Assembly: GCF_000341285.1 (NCBI RefSeq)
Contig: NW_005178467.1
Location: 62,001 to 126,000 of the forward strand
Length of the DNA: 64,000 nucleotides
Reading direction: 5' to 3'
Source: Galdieria sulphuraria
Taxonomy: Eukaryota; Rhodophyta; Bangiophyceae; Galdieriales; Galdieriaceae
Below are positions 22,737 to 36,088 of this stretch, piece by piece (position 1 is the first letter of the stretch; every line of letters begins with the position of its first letter). Both the position numbers and the translations under genes were made by a program. The notes beneath the pieces were generated by a model that worked only from the letters and a program-made list of their open reading frames with translations, ran no database searches and was not told the origin of the DNA.

Positions 22737-23999
22737 ATGAGTTTGAGTTGGTTGCGCTCTATTTTTGTTTCACCTTTACTTGAAAGTTTGAACTATTTTG
22801 CTACTCAAGAGCATTTTACTTTTGCTGGTGACACATCCATACTACTTCTGAAACAAACCCAGTCTCGCAAACATGCGTTTGTAGTAGAAGTAGATTTGAA
22901 AGCGCATACACTATGGATATCAGACGGGTCTTTTACTGTTAGCTCGGTCATAACGGAGGAGGCTGCACGACACTTGGAACAGGATTCGGAGTATGTCAGT
23001 GTGGCACAACTTCGTTTGGGTGAGATTATTTTACGCAAGTTTGACTTGGTGCTTGAGCATTTAAAGAACAACTGGAAACCTAAAATAGTTATTCATCAGT
23101 TTTATTACAAAGGGGAAATATTTGCTCCATTGGAAAATAGTTTGGACTTGGAACGCGATCCTACAGTTGGTCATCTGATAGAAACGTTTTCCAAAGTCAT
23201 GTTAGAAGTGGGTAACTACAAAAGAGAAGCAGTGTTTCTTTTGTCTGGTTTATGGAAACAGGCATTCGAGTCGTCTAGAAGATGGAGACGGTTTGCTACT
23301 TGCAATGATATTTTAAAACTGGGCAAATTCGTGGAGGAAACGGCCTTTCACCAAGTTGAAAACGGAGTGGAAAACAGTATACCGTCATTCTCACCATGTT
23401 ATGATGGAAAACCAGTTTCGTCCACAACGATAAAACAAGAATGCTATGAACTGAACAAGGATGATGATGAATGGGTGACAATGATGGCAACAGCTCAACC
23501 CAATTCTCAGTCATTCTTTTCTCCAGAGTCTCCACCACCATCATCCTTTGAAATTCAAGAAACCAATGAAAATGACGACACTCAAAGAGTTCAATCTGCA
23601 AACGAATCATGGACCCACGATGGTATCGACCAATTAGAGGAATATGAACATCTCGCAAACATTTCGACCAACTTGAGCCATTTTCCCGATGGTAAAGAAT
23701 ATCTTACACAACGTTTACAAGAACGTCAACTTTCACAACCATTTTCTGCTTTTCGTTCAGAGGTAGATATCTCACCTGTGGACGATATCTTGTCGAAACA
23801 ACATCATTCTCAAAACCTAGAGATAGTAAAGGTATTTTCTATGCATATCCATGACTCGACTGATCCAAACCAAAGCGAGTTCAAAGAACAGAAAAAGATT
23901 TCTTCGATAGAAGAGTTGCTTGAAGAAAGGGAAAAGTGGCTTCGTTGTTCTTCTATCTACTCATTATTGAATCCTAAAAAGAGAAAAACCATTGCATAG
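22737..23999 (+). CDS. Unassigned protein with a candidate TPP1-like OB fold
   Basis: Single exon, 420 residues, not firmly recognised. Roughly residues 1-125 look like a small beta-barrel: MSLSWLRSIF, ILLLKQTQ, HTLWISDGSFTVSSVITEEA, LRLGEIILRKFDLVLEHL, PKIVIHQFYYKGE. The order Trp-helix, strand, (L/V)SDG..(S/T)V..(V/I)T.EA, then a Gly-led strand and a final V-containing strand, matches the OB fold of telomere protein TPP1/ACD. The segment from about 135 to 200 is mostly helical; the rest is acidic, Ser/Pro-rich and low in complexity. No membrane segment or signal peptide. It starts 80 bp after the tRNA-Thr. Other OB-fold families remain possible. Confidence 0.6.
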   Translation: MSLSWLRSIFVSPLLESLNYFATQEHFTFAGDTSILLLKQTQSRKHAFVVEVDLKAHTLWISDGSFTVSSVITEEAARHLEQDSEYVSVAQLRLGEIILRKFDLVLEHLKNNWKPKIVIHQFYYKGEIFAPLENSLDLERDPTVGHLIETFSKVMLEVGNYKREAVFLLSGLWKQAFESSRRWRRFATCNDILKLGKFVEETAFHQVENGVENSIPSFSPCYDGKPVSSTTIKQECYELNKDDDEWVTMMATAQPNSQSFFSPESPPPSSFEIQETNENDDTQRVQSANESWTHDGIDQLEEYEHLANISTNLSHFPDGKEYLTQRLQERQLSQPFSAFRSEVDISPVDDILSKQHHSQNLEIVKVFSMHIHDSTDPNQSEFKEQKKISSIEELLEEREKWLRCSSIYSLLNPKKRKTIA

Positions 24000-24032
24000 T
24001 TCATAGTCTTCTATGAGTTTTATTCACATATA

Positions 24033-25661
24033 TCATTTGAAATGGATATTATCTTTCATAAATGCTTCTAAACTGGCAATACATTCTTGACTCCAACCAG
24101 CGACTGGATTTCTCAGTAACTGTTGGAAATACTCGGGGAACGTAGCAATCAGTTTGTACAATGATAACTCAAGAGTATCCTTTATAGCGGAAGCACTTTT
24201 GTATTCTTCAGAAGACCAACGTCGGACCAGGCTAACTCTTAAATAAGAAGATAATGCCATGTGACATTGCAACATACTAGAAATAAGAACTGGTAATGAA
24301 ACTTGTGCTTGGCCATACTTGTCGTGATCTCGACTTTCCGCTGTTATAAAGGCTATGGCTTGAATAGCCCATCTAATCTTTCGTTGTGCACCAAAGAGAG
24401 GCAACTCTAGCGAAGATTTTTTCGTATCCTTCTTGGCAACTTTGCTATCTTGACTTGTTTGGTATGTTGATATGGGCACTTTCTTAACTTCATTTACGCG
24501 CTTCCTTACCACAGAGCCCATACCAAAACTGCGAAGTTCTTCCAATTTCTGACGATCCGAAGTTGCTTCATTTACCTGTTTCCCACTATCGGGAATATCT
24601 GTTTTCAAAACATCATTCAATTCTTTCGTTAAACTATCCATACATTCTATGCAACTCATACAAACGATTTTCCATGTTTCCCCAGTAACATCCAAAAACA
24701 AGGCATGACAACGTTTCGAAAACCGAAGAGCTACTTGATACAAATCCAAAAATGCCAACCAGTTCACAATGGGTTGCCTTTTGCTAATTAATCCTTGGAT
24801 TAGCCATTCATTGGTGCCTACAATATGACGAAGATGTTGAGGAGGCTCAAAGTCGATTCTTTGGGATGCAAATACTTTGAACATTTCTAATCCTATGAAA
24901 CAATGGAAAAATAGTATCGATACAAGAATAACGATAGCAACCAAACTTGTTCCATCCGAAATGAAAACCAAATTCTTACACATGAACTGTCGATAGAAAG
25001 CATACACTAAAAGGATAAAGACAAAATAACCAACGGACTTGAAAGTTGTAGACAGAGCTGGATAAAAACGTTCTTTACAACGACGCACCCAAGGCAATAG
25101 ACAATGAGGAAAATATATAAGAAATCTTTCATATTGAACTTGGAAGCTGTAGATCAGTCCAAAGAGTATTCCTATAAACCCTAAACGCAAAAGATTGTCT
25201 CCTACAATGATTTGACCTTTTTTAGAAAATACAACAGTGCTGAAAGCAGGAACGAGAAGAAATCCTGCAAAGGAACATGCGATAGCATGAATCCAACAAG
25301 CAGAACATTTTATGCCTCGGAAAAATCTTAAACGCAAGTTTCCACGTGCCGTAACTGGAGATAATACCAAGCAATCTGAATAAGACAACGCCAAAAATCC
25401 TGCAAGGCAAACAAGACAACCAAGTCCTTGCGTAGTATAAACTGTACTCGAGGCAAAAGGCTCTCCATCTTGAAGGGTTGAAAGTGGCAAGCCCAACACC
25501 GACGGCAACCACAGTTGAGTAAGGAAACAGTACAATCCAAACGATAGTAACTCCAAAGAGACTGCCCTTACGAGTGCTCTTCCATAAACCAATTCTTCTG
25601 TAATTGGACTTATATGAGCTGCAAGTGTTGCCTCAACTTGACTGGTTTCAGCTACCGACAT
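24033..25661 (-). CDS. NDC1: NDC1-like transmembrane nucleoporin
   Basis: Membrane anchor of the nuclear pore complex, also used for spindle-pole insertion in fungi. Single exon, 542 residues. The N-terminal half has about six hydrophobic segments (for example GFLLVPAFSTVVF, GFIGILFGLIYSF, FVFILLVYAFY, LVAIVILVSILFF) and contains VQYERFLIYFP, a typical NDC1 segment. The soluble half has INWLAFLDLYQVA-like and GETWKIVCMSCIECMDSL segments. The C-terminal ESRDHDKYGQAQVSLPVLIS corresponds to the family block ED.YG.VQ..LP.II. Divergent from MCM6, with 228 bp between starts. Assignment is by motif order, with low overall identity expected. Confidence 0.8.
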   Translation of the reverse strand: MSVAETSQVEATLAAHISPITEELVYGRALVRAVSLELLSFGLYCFLTQLWLPSVLGLPLSTLQDGEPFASSTVYTTQGLGCLVCLAGFLALSYSDCLVLSPVTARGNLRLRFFRGIKCSACWIHAIACSFAGFLLVPAFSTVVFSKKGQIIVGDNLLRLGFIGILFGLIYSFQVQYERFLIYFPHCLLPWVRRCKERFYPALSTTFKSVGYFVFILLVYAFYRQFMCKNLVFISDGTSLVAIVILVSILFFHCFIGLEMFKVFASQRIDFEPPQHLRHIVGTNEWLIQGLISKRQPIVNWLAFLDLYQVALRFSKRCHALFLDVTGETWKIVCMSCIECMDSLTKELNDVLKTDIPDSGKQVNEATSDRQKLEELRSFGMGSVVRKRVNEVKKVPISTYQTSQDSKVAKKDTKKSSLELPLFGAQRKIRWAIQAIAFITAESRDHDKYGQAQVSLPVLISSMLQCHMALSSYLRVSLVRRWSSEEYKSASAIKDTLELSLYKLIATFPEYFQQLLRNPVAGWSQECIASLEAFMKDNIHFK

Positions 25662-25889
25662 GCATCAACCAAACAACGAACCACTAAAATTTGTCATCAA
25701 CTTGGTTTACTGAATTGGAATGCTTTTGCTTTATTATTCTTACAAAATACTTTTAAGATTCGAACTAATAGAAATGAATACTTTTTCTATTTTGAAACCG
25801 AATGTCATCGAATTTCTAAGGAAATATTTTTGGCGGGAACTTTCTGCATTGATATTGGAGTTATTCGTCATTATCTCTCTTCGTGGATA

Positions 25890-28499
<2,610 letters not shown>

Positions 28500-28534
28500 A
28501 TGTCTACCAACAACTCATGTTTCTAACAGATATA

Positions 28535-29895
28535 TTACAAGTTGGTTGAATCTTCAAAGAAGCCAACGACTGCAGTCCAATCACCGGAACAAAATACTTT
28601 TTCCACATGAAAGTGATCTAAGCCTTTTACCAACCGAGGAATGGCGCTGGGTTGTAGAGTACCAATACCTAATTGACCAGCAAAATTGGCACCCAAACTA
28701 TATAATTTTCCATCGGTTGTCACTAAACAAGAATGATTAGAGCCTGCAGCAATATCTCGAATTCTTCCATTTCTAAGACCATCTAACCAACTTATACGAG
28801 ACAAGTACGAAAGCTGAGCATAATTATGATGTCCCAATTGTCCCCATCGTCCAAAGCCACAAGAATAAACTGTTCCATCTTTAATAAGAATAAGTGTATG
28901 ATGAGCACCACAAGCAATATCTGTTGCAACTCGTTGTCCAATTCCTTGCACTCTTTGAGGAGTTGGACGATAATCATTTCCATCCTTCCAAGGTTCCTCT
29001 TTATTTCCCAATTGTAGCCACTGATTACTACCACAAGTCCAAACACTGCCATCTTCCATTAAGAATGCTGAATGTGCATCACCACAACAAACCTTTTGTA
29101 CTCGAATGTCTTTGGGTACAACAACAACTCCTGGAGTTTCACAATTATCTTCAGATGTAACTTGACCTCTTCCTAGTTGTCCAAAGGAATCCGATAATCC
29201 CCATGAAAGTACAACACCCTGTTTGGTCAAAGCCAAACTATATCTAATTAGTCAAAACATAAGCTCTCATTCTCCATTACAACTTACCAATGACTCTTTC
29301 CACAATGAATATGATCTACTTTATGTTCTCCAATCCAATTTCGAGATACCTTATTCAACACAGCAGACTCTGAAAACTCAGCTCCAAACAATTCACCTTG
29401 TTGGCTCCAAGCCAAAAGTTTCTGACCTATTGGTGATAAAGCTATACCTCTAAAAGCAACATTTCCTGATTCCAATTGGTGAGGTTCGCTATCTCCAAAA
29501 GCATCATCGACATGAAATAAAGATACAACTCCTTTCTTTGAAAGAAAAGCGAAGGACGACTTCCAATACAAGACACTTTGAATATCCGGACATTTTACTT
29601 GTGCAATACGTGGCAAAGTGGATTTCCTACTAACTGATGTCTTAGAAATATGGGTGGAAGCAACTTCTTCATCTAGATGCTTTGTTGTTGACGATGGATC
29701 GTTTAGACTTCCCCAGAATAACAGTCGAGTAGCTTTCACCGCTTCGTTTTCATCTTTCGACTGAAAGGAAAACCAGGAAAATAGGTTCCAAGGTTCTTTC
29801 TTTTTAACTTCATCAACAACTGTTTCTGCATAAGAAACTTTGTAAGAACACGAGATAGCTATTGTAGCGGCTACAAGTTTTATTTTCCAAGACAT
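28535..29895 (-). CDS. RCC1-repeat protein, probably mitochondrial (FMP25/RCC1L-like)
   Basis: Seven-bladed RCC1 propeller. Exons 29288-29895 and 28535-29237, 50-nt intron. The frame requires the acceptor GATATAG, giving CGKSHCLALTKQG, a clean RCC1 repeat. Repeats visible: LSWGLSDSFGQLGRG, VCCGDAHSAFLMEDGSVWTCG, ACGAHHTLILIKDGTVYSCG, FGRWGQLGHHN, AAGSNHSCLVTTDGKLYSLG and FAGQLGIG. 436 residues. The start MSWKIKLVAATIAISCSYKVS is basic then hydrophobic, consistent with a mitochondrial or membrane-anchored protein and unlike nuclear RCC1. Location is inferred. Its ATG is 39 nt from the divergent GT22 gene. Confidence 0.85.
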
Positions 29896-29934
29896 TGTGG
29901 ATTGCAGTTTGGATCATTCATTTTGTTGGGTCTC

Positions 29935-31905
29935 ATGAAGAGAATGGCTGTTCCCAGCGACTCTAAAAGTCTTCAAAAACTTCACGAATCACCCAAAGAT
30001 GAAGAAACTTTAAAAACCTTTACAGAATCAGCTAGTAATACTGGTGCTTCACTTGGAGACAAAAAGTGTTGGAATTGGAGACAAGTTTTCTTTTCAAAGG
30101 CTTATTGGGGACTCGTGTTGCTTCGGTTGATTTTGTTATGGTCTCCAGGTTATATTTCCAGCGATGAGTATTATGTAAGTAATATGATGTATCTTTCAAA
30201 ATCTCAACTAAACAACTTATAGTATACGGACTGGGCTAGTAGAGATGTATTGGGTTTGCCCGTTGTTGTTCCTGAGGAAATGGATCTCAGTCCTCCTTGT
30301 CATTCAGCACTGGCAATGTTTCTCATATCAGGTTACCCTTTGTATCTATTCAAGTTACTTAAACAGTCTCTCAAAATAGAACACTATTTGGTTAGTCTCT
30401 GTGGAAGCAACTTTGCGAATATTATCTTTCGATCGGGTTTAGCAATATTTTTGCTTCCCCGTATTGTTTCATTTCTTCTATCCCTGTTTCAAGATATTTT
30501 AATCCTAAAGCTTTGTGAGAGGAAAAAGTCTTTTGCAAGGAATGCATTGTTTGCCTTTGGTCTTTCTTGGCCAGCATTGTGTCTATTTCCAAGACCGACC
30601 ACTGCAATATGGCAGTCGATCTGTCTCTTAATGATACTCTTATCTCTTTTACGTGTAGAGAAGATAAGAAATGTTTTTTCTCTTTATGCTTTTGCCACAG
30701 CTTTGGGAATATCCATCGACCCAACTTTTATTATATATGCTGCAGGTCTATTACCTCTTCTTCTATTCGGCTCCAATGCTTCCCTTAAGAAGTATATGAT
30801 CGCTGTTTTCATCGGCTTGGTTACATTTCTATTCACGTGTTTCATCTTTATTCTATTTGACTCTTTCTACTTTGGTACTTTGTACATTTCCCTAGCAGGA
30901 AAGGTTATCCACGATCCACTGGAATTGTGGAACCAATCAACAGATTTTCTTTCTCATCATCATTCATCTTTGAAAGAGTTGTTGTTTGCTATTTCTCTAC
31001 GAGGCAAATTATTGGTAACTAGTTTCAATTATTATGCGACAGTGGTTCCTTGGAAGTCTTGGTTACGTTTTCAGTTTCAAACTGATTTTACGCATATTTT
31101 GTATCATTTACCGGTGTTGATGGGTCCCTGTTTGTTTCTTTTATTCGGATATATGGCAAGCAATTCAACCAGCATGTACAAAGAGTTGATGGACGAATAC
31201 AAAAAGATGACCGCCACAGAGTCCAAAAAAAAGAAAAGGAAAAGGGCATCCAAGTCGTCTCAATCCAAGAAACAACAAGAAGAAGCCTTTTTTGAACCCA
31301 TCGAGTTGGCCATCATGTTGGCATTCTTTGCCTTGTCGTTTTCGCATCCACAAGAAATCACTCAACTAGCACCCATCATGATATGTTTATCCATGATGAC
31401 TGCAAATGACGTGTTCGGTGCGAAGAAGAAAAGTTGGATGCAGCATTTGTTTATCGCTTACAGCGTTACCGGTATCGTGGTTTTTGGAATATTGCATCAA
31501 AGTGGAGTGGTGTCTTGGTTATTACGTGAAAGTATTCAACCCACAGTGAATGCTTCCCATTTGGTATACTATCGAACGTTTCGCCCACCTCCAAGTTTAC
31601 TCGGTGAAAAACTTGGACAGTTTCAGTTGTATCATTTTGGAGAAAATGTGACGTCGGAACAACTCTTATCCTTTTTGTCCGACCTAGAAACGATGAGTAA
31701 CGACCAGCCCATCTTTGTGGGTACATCAGCTTCTGTGCCTTTACATTATGACGAATTGCAAGCGCAGAAAACATTACCATTTCATTTAACTGTCACAGAC
31801 TTGCCTTCAACTTCTTATGGTCTATTGACTGAAAGCAAATTTGTGATATATCGCTATTGGTCAAGAATATCAGCAGCAGTACATGATACTACAGTACATG
31901 AATAA
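29935..31905 (+). CDS. GT22-family mannosyltransferase, GPI-mannosyltransferase (PIG-Z/SMP3)-like
   Basis: Polytopic ER enzyme that probably adds mannose from dolichol-phosphate-mannose to a GPI anchor or related glycan. Exons 29935-30174 and 30223-31905, 48-nt intron; 640 residues with about nine to ten hydrophobic helices. Evidence for GT22: the luminal first-loop motif PGYISSDEYY (family: ..HPDE.FQS), which carries the catalytic acidic residue, plus FPRPTTAIWQS and IFILFDSFYFGTLY (family DR.YYG). A Lys/Arg-rich cytosolic loop (ESKKKKRKRASKSSQSKKQQ) is unusual. PIG-Z is the closest guess; PIG-B or ALG-type members are possible. Confidence 0.72.
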
Positions 31906-31995
31906 AGCATTTAAAAACACAAATATGACAAGGCTGTATTGGAATAATAAACCTTCTCATAACAACAAAGAGTTGAACAATATCAATTTCAACTC

Positions 31996-32000
31996 AAAAA
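31996..32000 (-). terminator. Pol III terminator of tRNA-Gln
   Basis: Five consecutive T on the minus strand, beginning 10 nt after the 3' end of the tRNA-Gln gene. Confidence 0.7.
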
Positions 32001-32009
32001 GAAATTTTT

Positions 32010-32097
32010 AGGTCCCACCGAGAATTGAACTCGGATCTACAGATTCAAAGTCTGTCGTGTGGGTCAACAACGTTTCTAACCATTACACCATGGGACC
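32010..32097 (-). tRNA. tRNA-Gln (TTG) with a 16-nt insertion (ectopic intron) in the D-loop
   Basis: Acceptor GGTCCCA/TGGGACC is perfect, the anticodon stem-loop is ACAGA-CTTTGAA-TCTGT (anticodon TTG), and the T-arm is CCGAG-TTCAATT-CTCGG. Between the D-loop GGTTAG and the D-stem 3' strand CAC lie 16 extra nt (32060-32075, AAACGTTGTTGACCCA on the coding strand). Removing them restores the eukaryotic consensus GTG-TAATGGTTAG-CAC and a 72-nt tRNA. No intron sits at the canonical 37/38 site. D-arm introns of this sort are known in nuclear tRNA genes of Cyanidioschyzon. Possible helices: GGTTA with TGACC, or GTTGT with ACGAC. A clear bulge-helix-bulge was not established. Confidence 0.9.
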
Positions 32098-32145
32098 AAA
32101 CAATAAAAAAGAAGAGTTTTGAATTTCTTTGAAGAAAACGACGTG

Positions 32146-33752
32146 TTAACCCTTTATCCAATCAATAGCTTGTTGCACAATGCAAGTCATATTAGAGTCA
32201 GGACCATAAACTTCAATAGGTATATCTAATTCATCTCCAAGTTCTTCCATTAAGCGTAGTCCCGTTTCGTAATTGGGGCCACCACGTCGAACAAAAACTT
32301 TCAGCTTTGCCACTTGAAGTTTTCCATGAAAGTCCTTGAGAGCTTGAATAATGCCAGCAAACGTTGCAGCAATATCTGTAAAGTTCGCAACGCCACCTCC
32401 AACCAATAACGCACGCTTCTTTCCATCGGGATATCTGGTTGCTAAATCAAGAATGGTTCTAGCAAACAAATAGGTCTGCACAGGTAATAAGTTAACCAAA
32501 TTGAAAGGATACAATATCAATAAACTCTTCATCTTACCTCTTCTTCTTTTGGATTACCACTGTATTCTGCATAATTTGCCAATTCATCTCCCATACCTAA
32601 ATCAACTACAGTATCAGCGTAAATCACACTCGCCCCACCACCAGCGACCATGGTCCAAATATGGCCTTTTGGATGAATCAGAGTGAGTTTCAAAGATGCA
32701 CCAGACTTTTCGTCCAAAGAACGAATAAACTGCTCTTCATCTGTAAACTGGGAACCCCAAGACTATCAATAGGAAATGAAAAAATGTCAACAAAGACCAA
32801 CTCATACTATAGATAAAAGCTACCTCTGGAAATTCAATCTTCAACCATTTCTTTTGATTTTTAAACACTGCATAGGTATCCAACTCACATCTCATATCTA
32901 AAGGTATCACATGATTTCTATCATTCAGCGTCAATGGATTCATTTCCAGGAAAGTCATGTCTAAATCCTCAAAGACCAAATAACAGCCTTTTATAAACTG
33001 CTCCAATTGCTCACGAATTTGGCGGCTTATGTCTTGGTTGGCCAATAAGGTATCCAAAACTATAGGCGATTCACCTGCTGGAATGACGACCTTGAGTTCA
33101 TGTCGTCGTTAATAATGCTAAACTAACGTATAGAGATAAATTCATTGCAAATACCTGTTTGACTTTATCCCAGTGTTTTTCAATATCGATACCTCCACAA
33201 CAACCAAAAGACACCAGATTACCCTCTCGACAAGACTGGATAGAAAAATAATACTCAGCGTCATGCTCGACAAAGGGTTCTACGATAAAGTGAGTTATCC
33301 GACCTCTTATTCCTTCGACCTAAAGCAAGTCAGTGATAGCTGCTCACTCAAAAAAAGCAACGCCAAACCTCCAAACTAGAACCAATTAAGTTTTCGATAG
33401 CTTTGGAAGCCTCTTCCAAACTTAGATTCAACTTTACAAGATTACTCTTTCCGCGCTTGCCAAATAACATATCTGGTTTCACCACCAGTTTATTTTCCAA
33501 CAGCCAACTCTTGTCCTTGCTCCAGACGTCCAAGTGCTGATCGCCAAAACCATTTTCTTGCAAGGTAGTTTCACCGTCAACTTGAGTCTGGTTGTTTTCA
33601 AAGTCAGAAGACATATCCGCCAACTCTGTCAGAGAAGGACCTCCATATGTTACTTGAATAACTTGAACAGGAATATGAATCCCTTGCAAACGTTTCAAGT
33701 GCCATGTGAGCAAGCGCTTTGCGTCGTATTCTCTTATCTTCTTTCTTGCCAT
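32146..33752 (-). CDS. ACLA: ATP-citrate lyase subunit A (ATP-grasp/CoA-ligase half)
   Basis: With subunit B it cleaves citrate, ATP and CoA to acetyl-CoA and oxaloacetate in the cytosol. Five exons: 33369-33752, 33155-33319, 32824-33090, 32538-32762 and 32146-32475, with introns of 49, 64, 61 and 62 nt. 456 residues from [15 protein letters not shown]. Matches to plant [125 protein letters not shown] and [12 protein letters not shown]. Residues of the ATP-grasp metal site are kept. About 45 extra residues ([17 protein letters not shown] region) are inserted near the N-terminus. Confidence 0.95.
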
Positions 33753-34099
33753 ATCCCAATTCACCACGAAAGAAAAATGTATAAAATTGGCGCCATCTTT
33801 AAGATTTCAATCAGTCGAGAAATCTAATCAGGAAATCCACATATGTGATATATTTATATATATGTGTGTTTGTGTGTTTGGGTGTAATGATTACTTTTAG
33901 ATTTCCTTTCTTTTTGTTACAGGATTGAAATGCTCTTGAAAAAACACACTTCCAACAGCTCCATTTTGACATCCTAGGAAATTTGGTACAACATGTCACT
34001 TTTATGACTAAGATGGGACTTCCATAATAATGAGGCCGTATTCAAATTTTGGCGTTCAGGATTGAGAGACCGATATATTTATTATTTATTTCCAAAACG
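33753..34099. promoter_or_regulatory. Shared divergent promoter region of the two ATP-citrate lyase genes
   Basis: 347 bp between the start codons of ACLA (minus) and ACLB (plus), with no other gene. It contains an alternating AT then TG-rich stretch at about 33851-33885. The position suggests a bidirectional promoter giving balanced subunit output; no specific factor site was recognised. Confidence 0.6.
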
Positions 34100-36008
34100 A
34101 TGAACGTTCCTTCCAAATCCCCTGTACAACTTTTTTCGAAAGAGACTCAAGCTATATTCTTTAACTATAAGCCGCAACCCATACAACGTATGCTAGACTT
34201 TGACTATGTCTGTAAACGGAAGAATCCTTCTGTTGCTGCAATCGTAAACCCTCAAAGTGCAAGTGGCGGTTTTCAAAAGGCGTTTTTTGGACGATGCGAA
34301 ATAGCCATTCCAGTATATGACTCGATAGAAGAAGCCTCCTCGAAACATCCGAAAGCAGCCGTGTTTATCAACTACGCTTCCTTCCGTTCCGCGTTTGAAT
34401 CTTCTTTGACAGCCTTGCAGCAGCCAACGATACAAACTGTGGTTATCATAGCAGAAGGAGTTCCCGAACGAAATACCAAAGTGTTGATTGCTCGAGCGAA
34501 ACAATATAACAAGATTGTCATAGGACCCGCCACAGTTGGTGGAATTCAAGCTGGATCATTTAAAATAGGAGATACTGCTGGTACGATAGAGAATATATAT
34601 CGTTGTAAACTGTATCGTCCAGGTTCTGTTGGTTTCGTATCCAAGTCAGGTGGACTATCAAATGAAATGTATAATGTGCTTGCACGAACGACAGATGGAA
34701 TATTTGAAGGTATTGCTATTGGAGGAGACACGTATCCAGGTTCCACATTAGCTGATCATGTTTGGAGGTTTGAGCAGATACCTAATATAAAGATGATTGT
34801 TGTTCTAGGTGAATTGGGTGGCAGAGATGAATATCAAGTTGCGGAAATGGTAAAGAAGGGACTCATAAAAAAGCCCATTGTTGCTTGGGTTTCAGGTACA
34901 TGTGCCAGTTGTTTTCATGCTTCTGAGGTTCAGTTTGGACATGCTGGTGCTAAATCTGGTGAAAGTGATACTAGTGCCTTATCTAAGAATGCTGCTCTAA
35001 AAAGTGCAGGCGTACATGTTCCTGATTCTTTTGAAGCATTTGCGGAACACATTCAACTTGTATATGAACGTCTGGTAAAAGATGGAGTTATCATTCCTGC
35101 TGTTGAGATTGCACCAGAAATTCTTCCAAAGGACTTGCATACTGCTTTAAAAGAAGGTCACATTCGAAAAGCAACTCATATTGTTAGTACGATAAGTGAT
35201 GATAGAGGAGAGGAGCCACTTTATTTAGGGATACCTATTTCGGAAGTGATTCAACAACAAATGGGTATAGGAGATGTTATTTCTCTGCTTTGGTTTAAGA
35301 AAAAGTTGCCAAGATGGGCATCGAAATTCATTGAAATGTGCTTGATAGTTGCAGCAGATCACGGACCTTGTGTTTCTGGCGCTCATAATACTATTGTTAC
35401 AGCCAGAGCAGGCAAGGTATGAGGACTTACATGATTCAACTGTACTATTCTAACTTTATTGTTGATGATAGGATTTGATCTCTTGTTTGTGTTCAGGGTT
35501 ATTAACTATTGGACCTCGTTTTGGTGGTGCTATTGATGATGCAGCAATCAACTTTAAGAAAGCCTTGGACAATAGTGTACCACCAGATGTATTTGTAGAA
35601 GATTTGAAGCGTCAAGGCCGCCGTGTGGAAGGAATTGGTCATCGTATAAAGACAGCAGAAAATCAAGATAAACGAGTTGAGTTACTTTGCCAATATGCAA
35701 AACAGCATTTTCCAGCCATGAAGTATTTCAATTACGCTCGAGCCGTAGAGTCTTATACTTTACAAAAGGCTAACAATTTAGTATTGAACATTGATGGCTG
35801 TATTGGCTCACTTTTAGTTGATTTACTTTCTTCTTGTGGTTGTTTTCATGAACAAGAAGTGAAAGAAATATTAGAATTGGGTGCCTTGAATGGTCTTTTT
35901 GTATTAAGTCGTTCCATGGGTCTTATTGGACATGCTTTAGATCAAAAGAGAATGAAACAGCCTTTATATAGACATCCTACAGACGATGTTTTATATGCTA
36001 CCGAATGA
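34100..36008 (+). CDS. ACLB: ATP-citrate lyase subunit B (citryl-CoA synthetase/lyase half)
   Basis: Catalytic partner of ACLA. Exons 34100-35416 and 35472-36008, 55-nt intron; 617 residues, close to the usual 608. Start MNVPSKSPVQLFSKETQAIF matches plant ACLB. The succinyl-CoA-synthetase-like part has IIAEGVPERNT, IGPATVGGIQAGSFKIGDTAG, SVGFVSKSGGLSNE and the phosphohistidine loop VQFGHAGAKSG. The citrate-synthase-like end has AADHGPCVSGAHNTIVTARAGK joined over the intron to DLISCLCSGLLTIGPRFGGA, then RVEGIGHRIKT and IGLIGHALDQ-type residues (SMGLIGHALDQKR). Head to head with ACLA. Confidence 0.97.
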
Positions 36009-36088
36009 AGAAGTAATGACATTTTCCTCGTCTTCTCTTTTTTTTTTGGAAAATAAAAGTTGGGTGGAAAATTTTTTTCGTATATGGA

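Noticed and set aside
25614-25889. Upstream in-frame extension of MCM6 from an ATG at 25614
   Set aside because: It overlaps the NDC1 N-terminus in antisense and is not MCM6-like; the start at 25890 matches other MCM6 proteins better.
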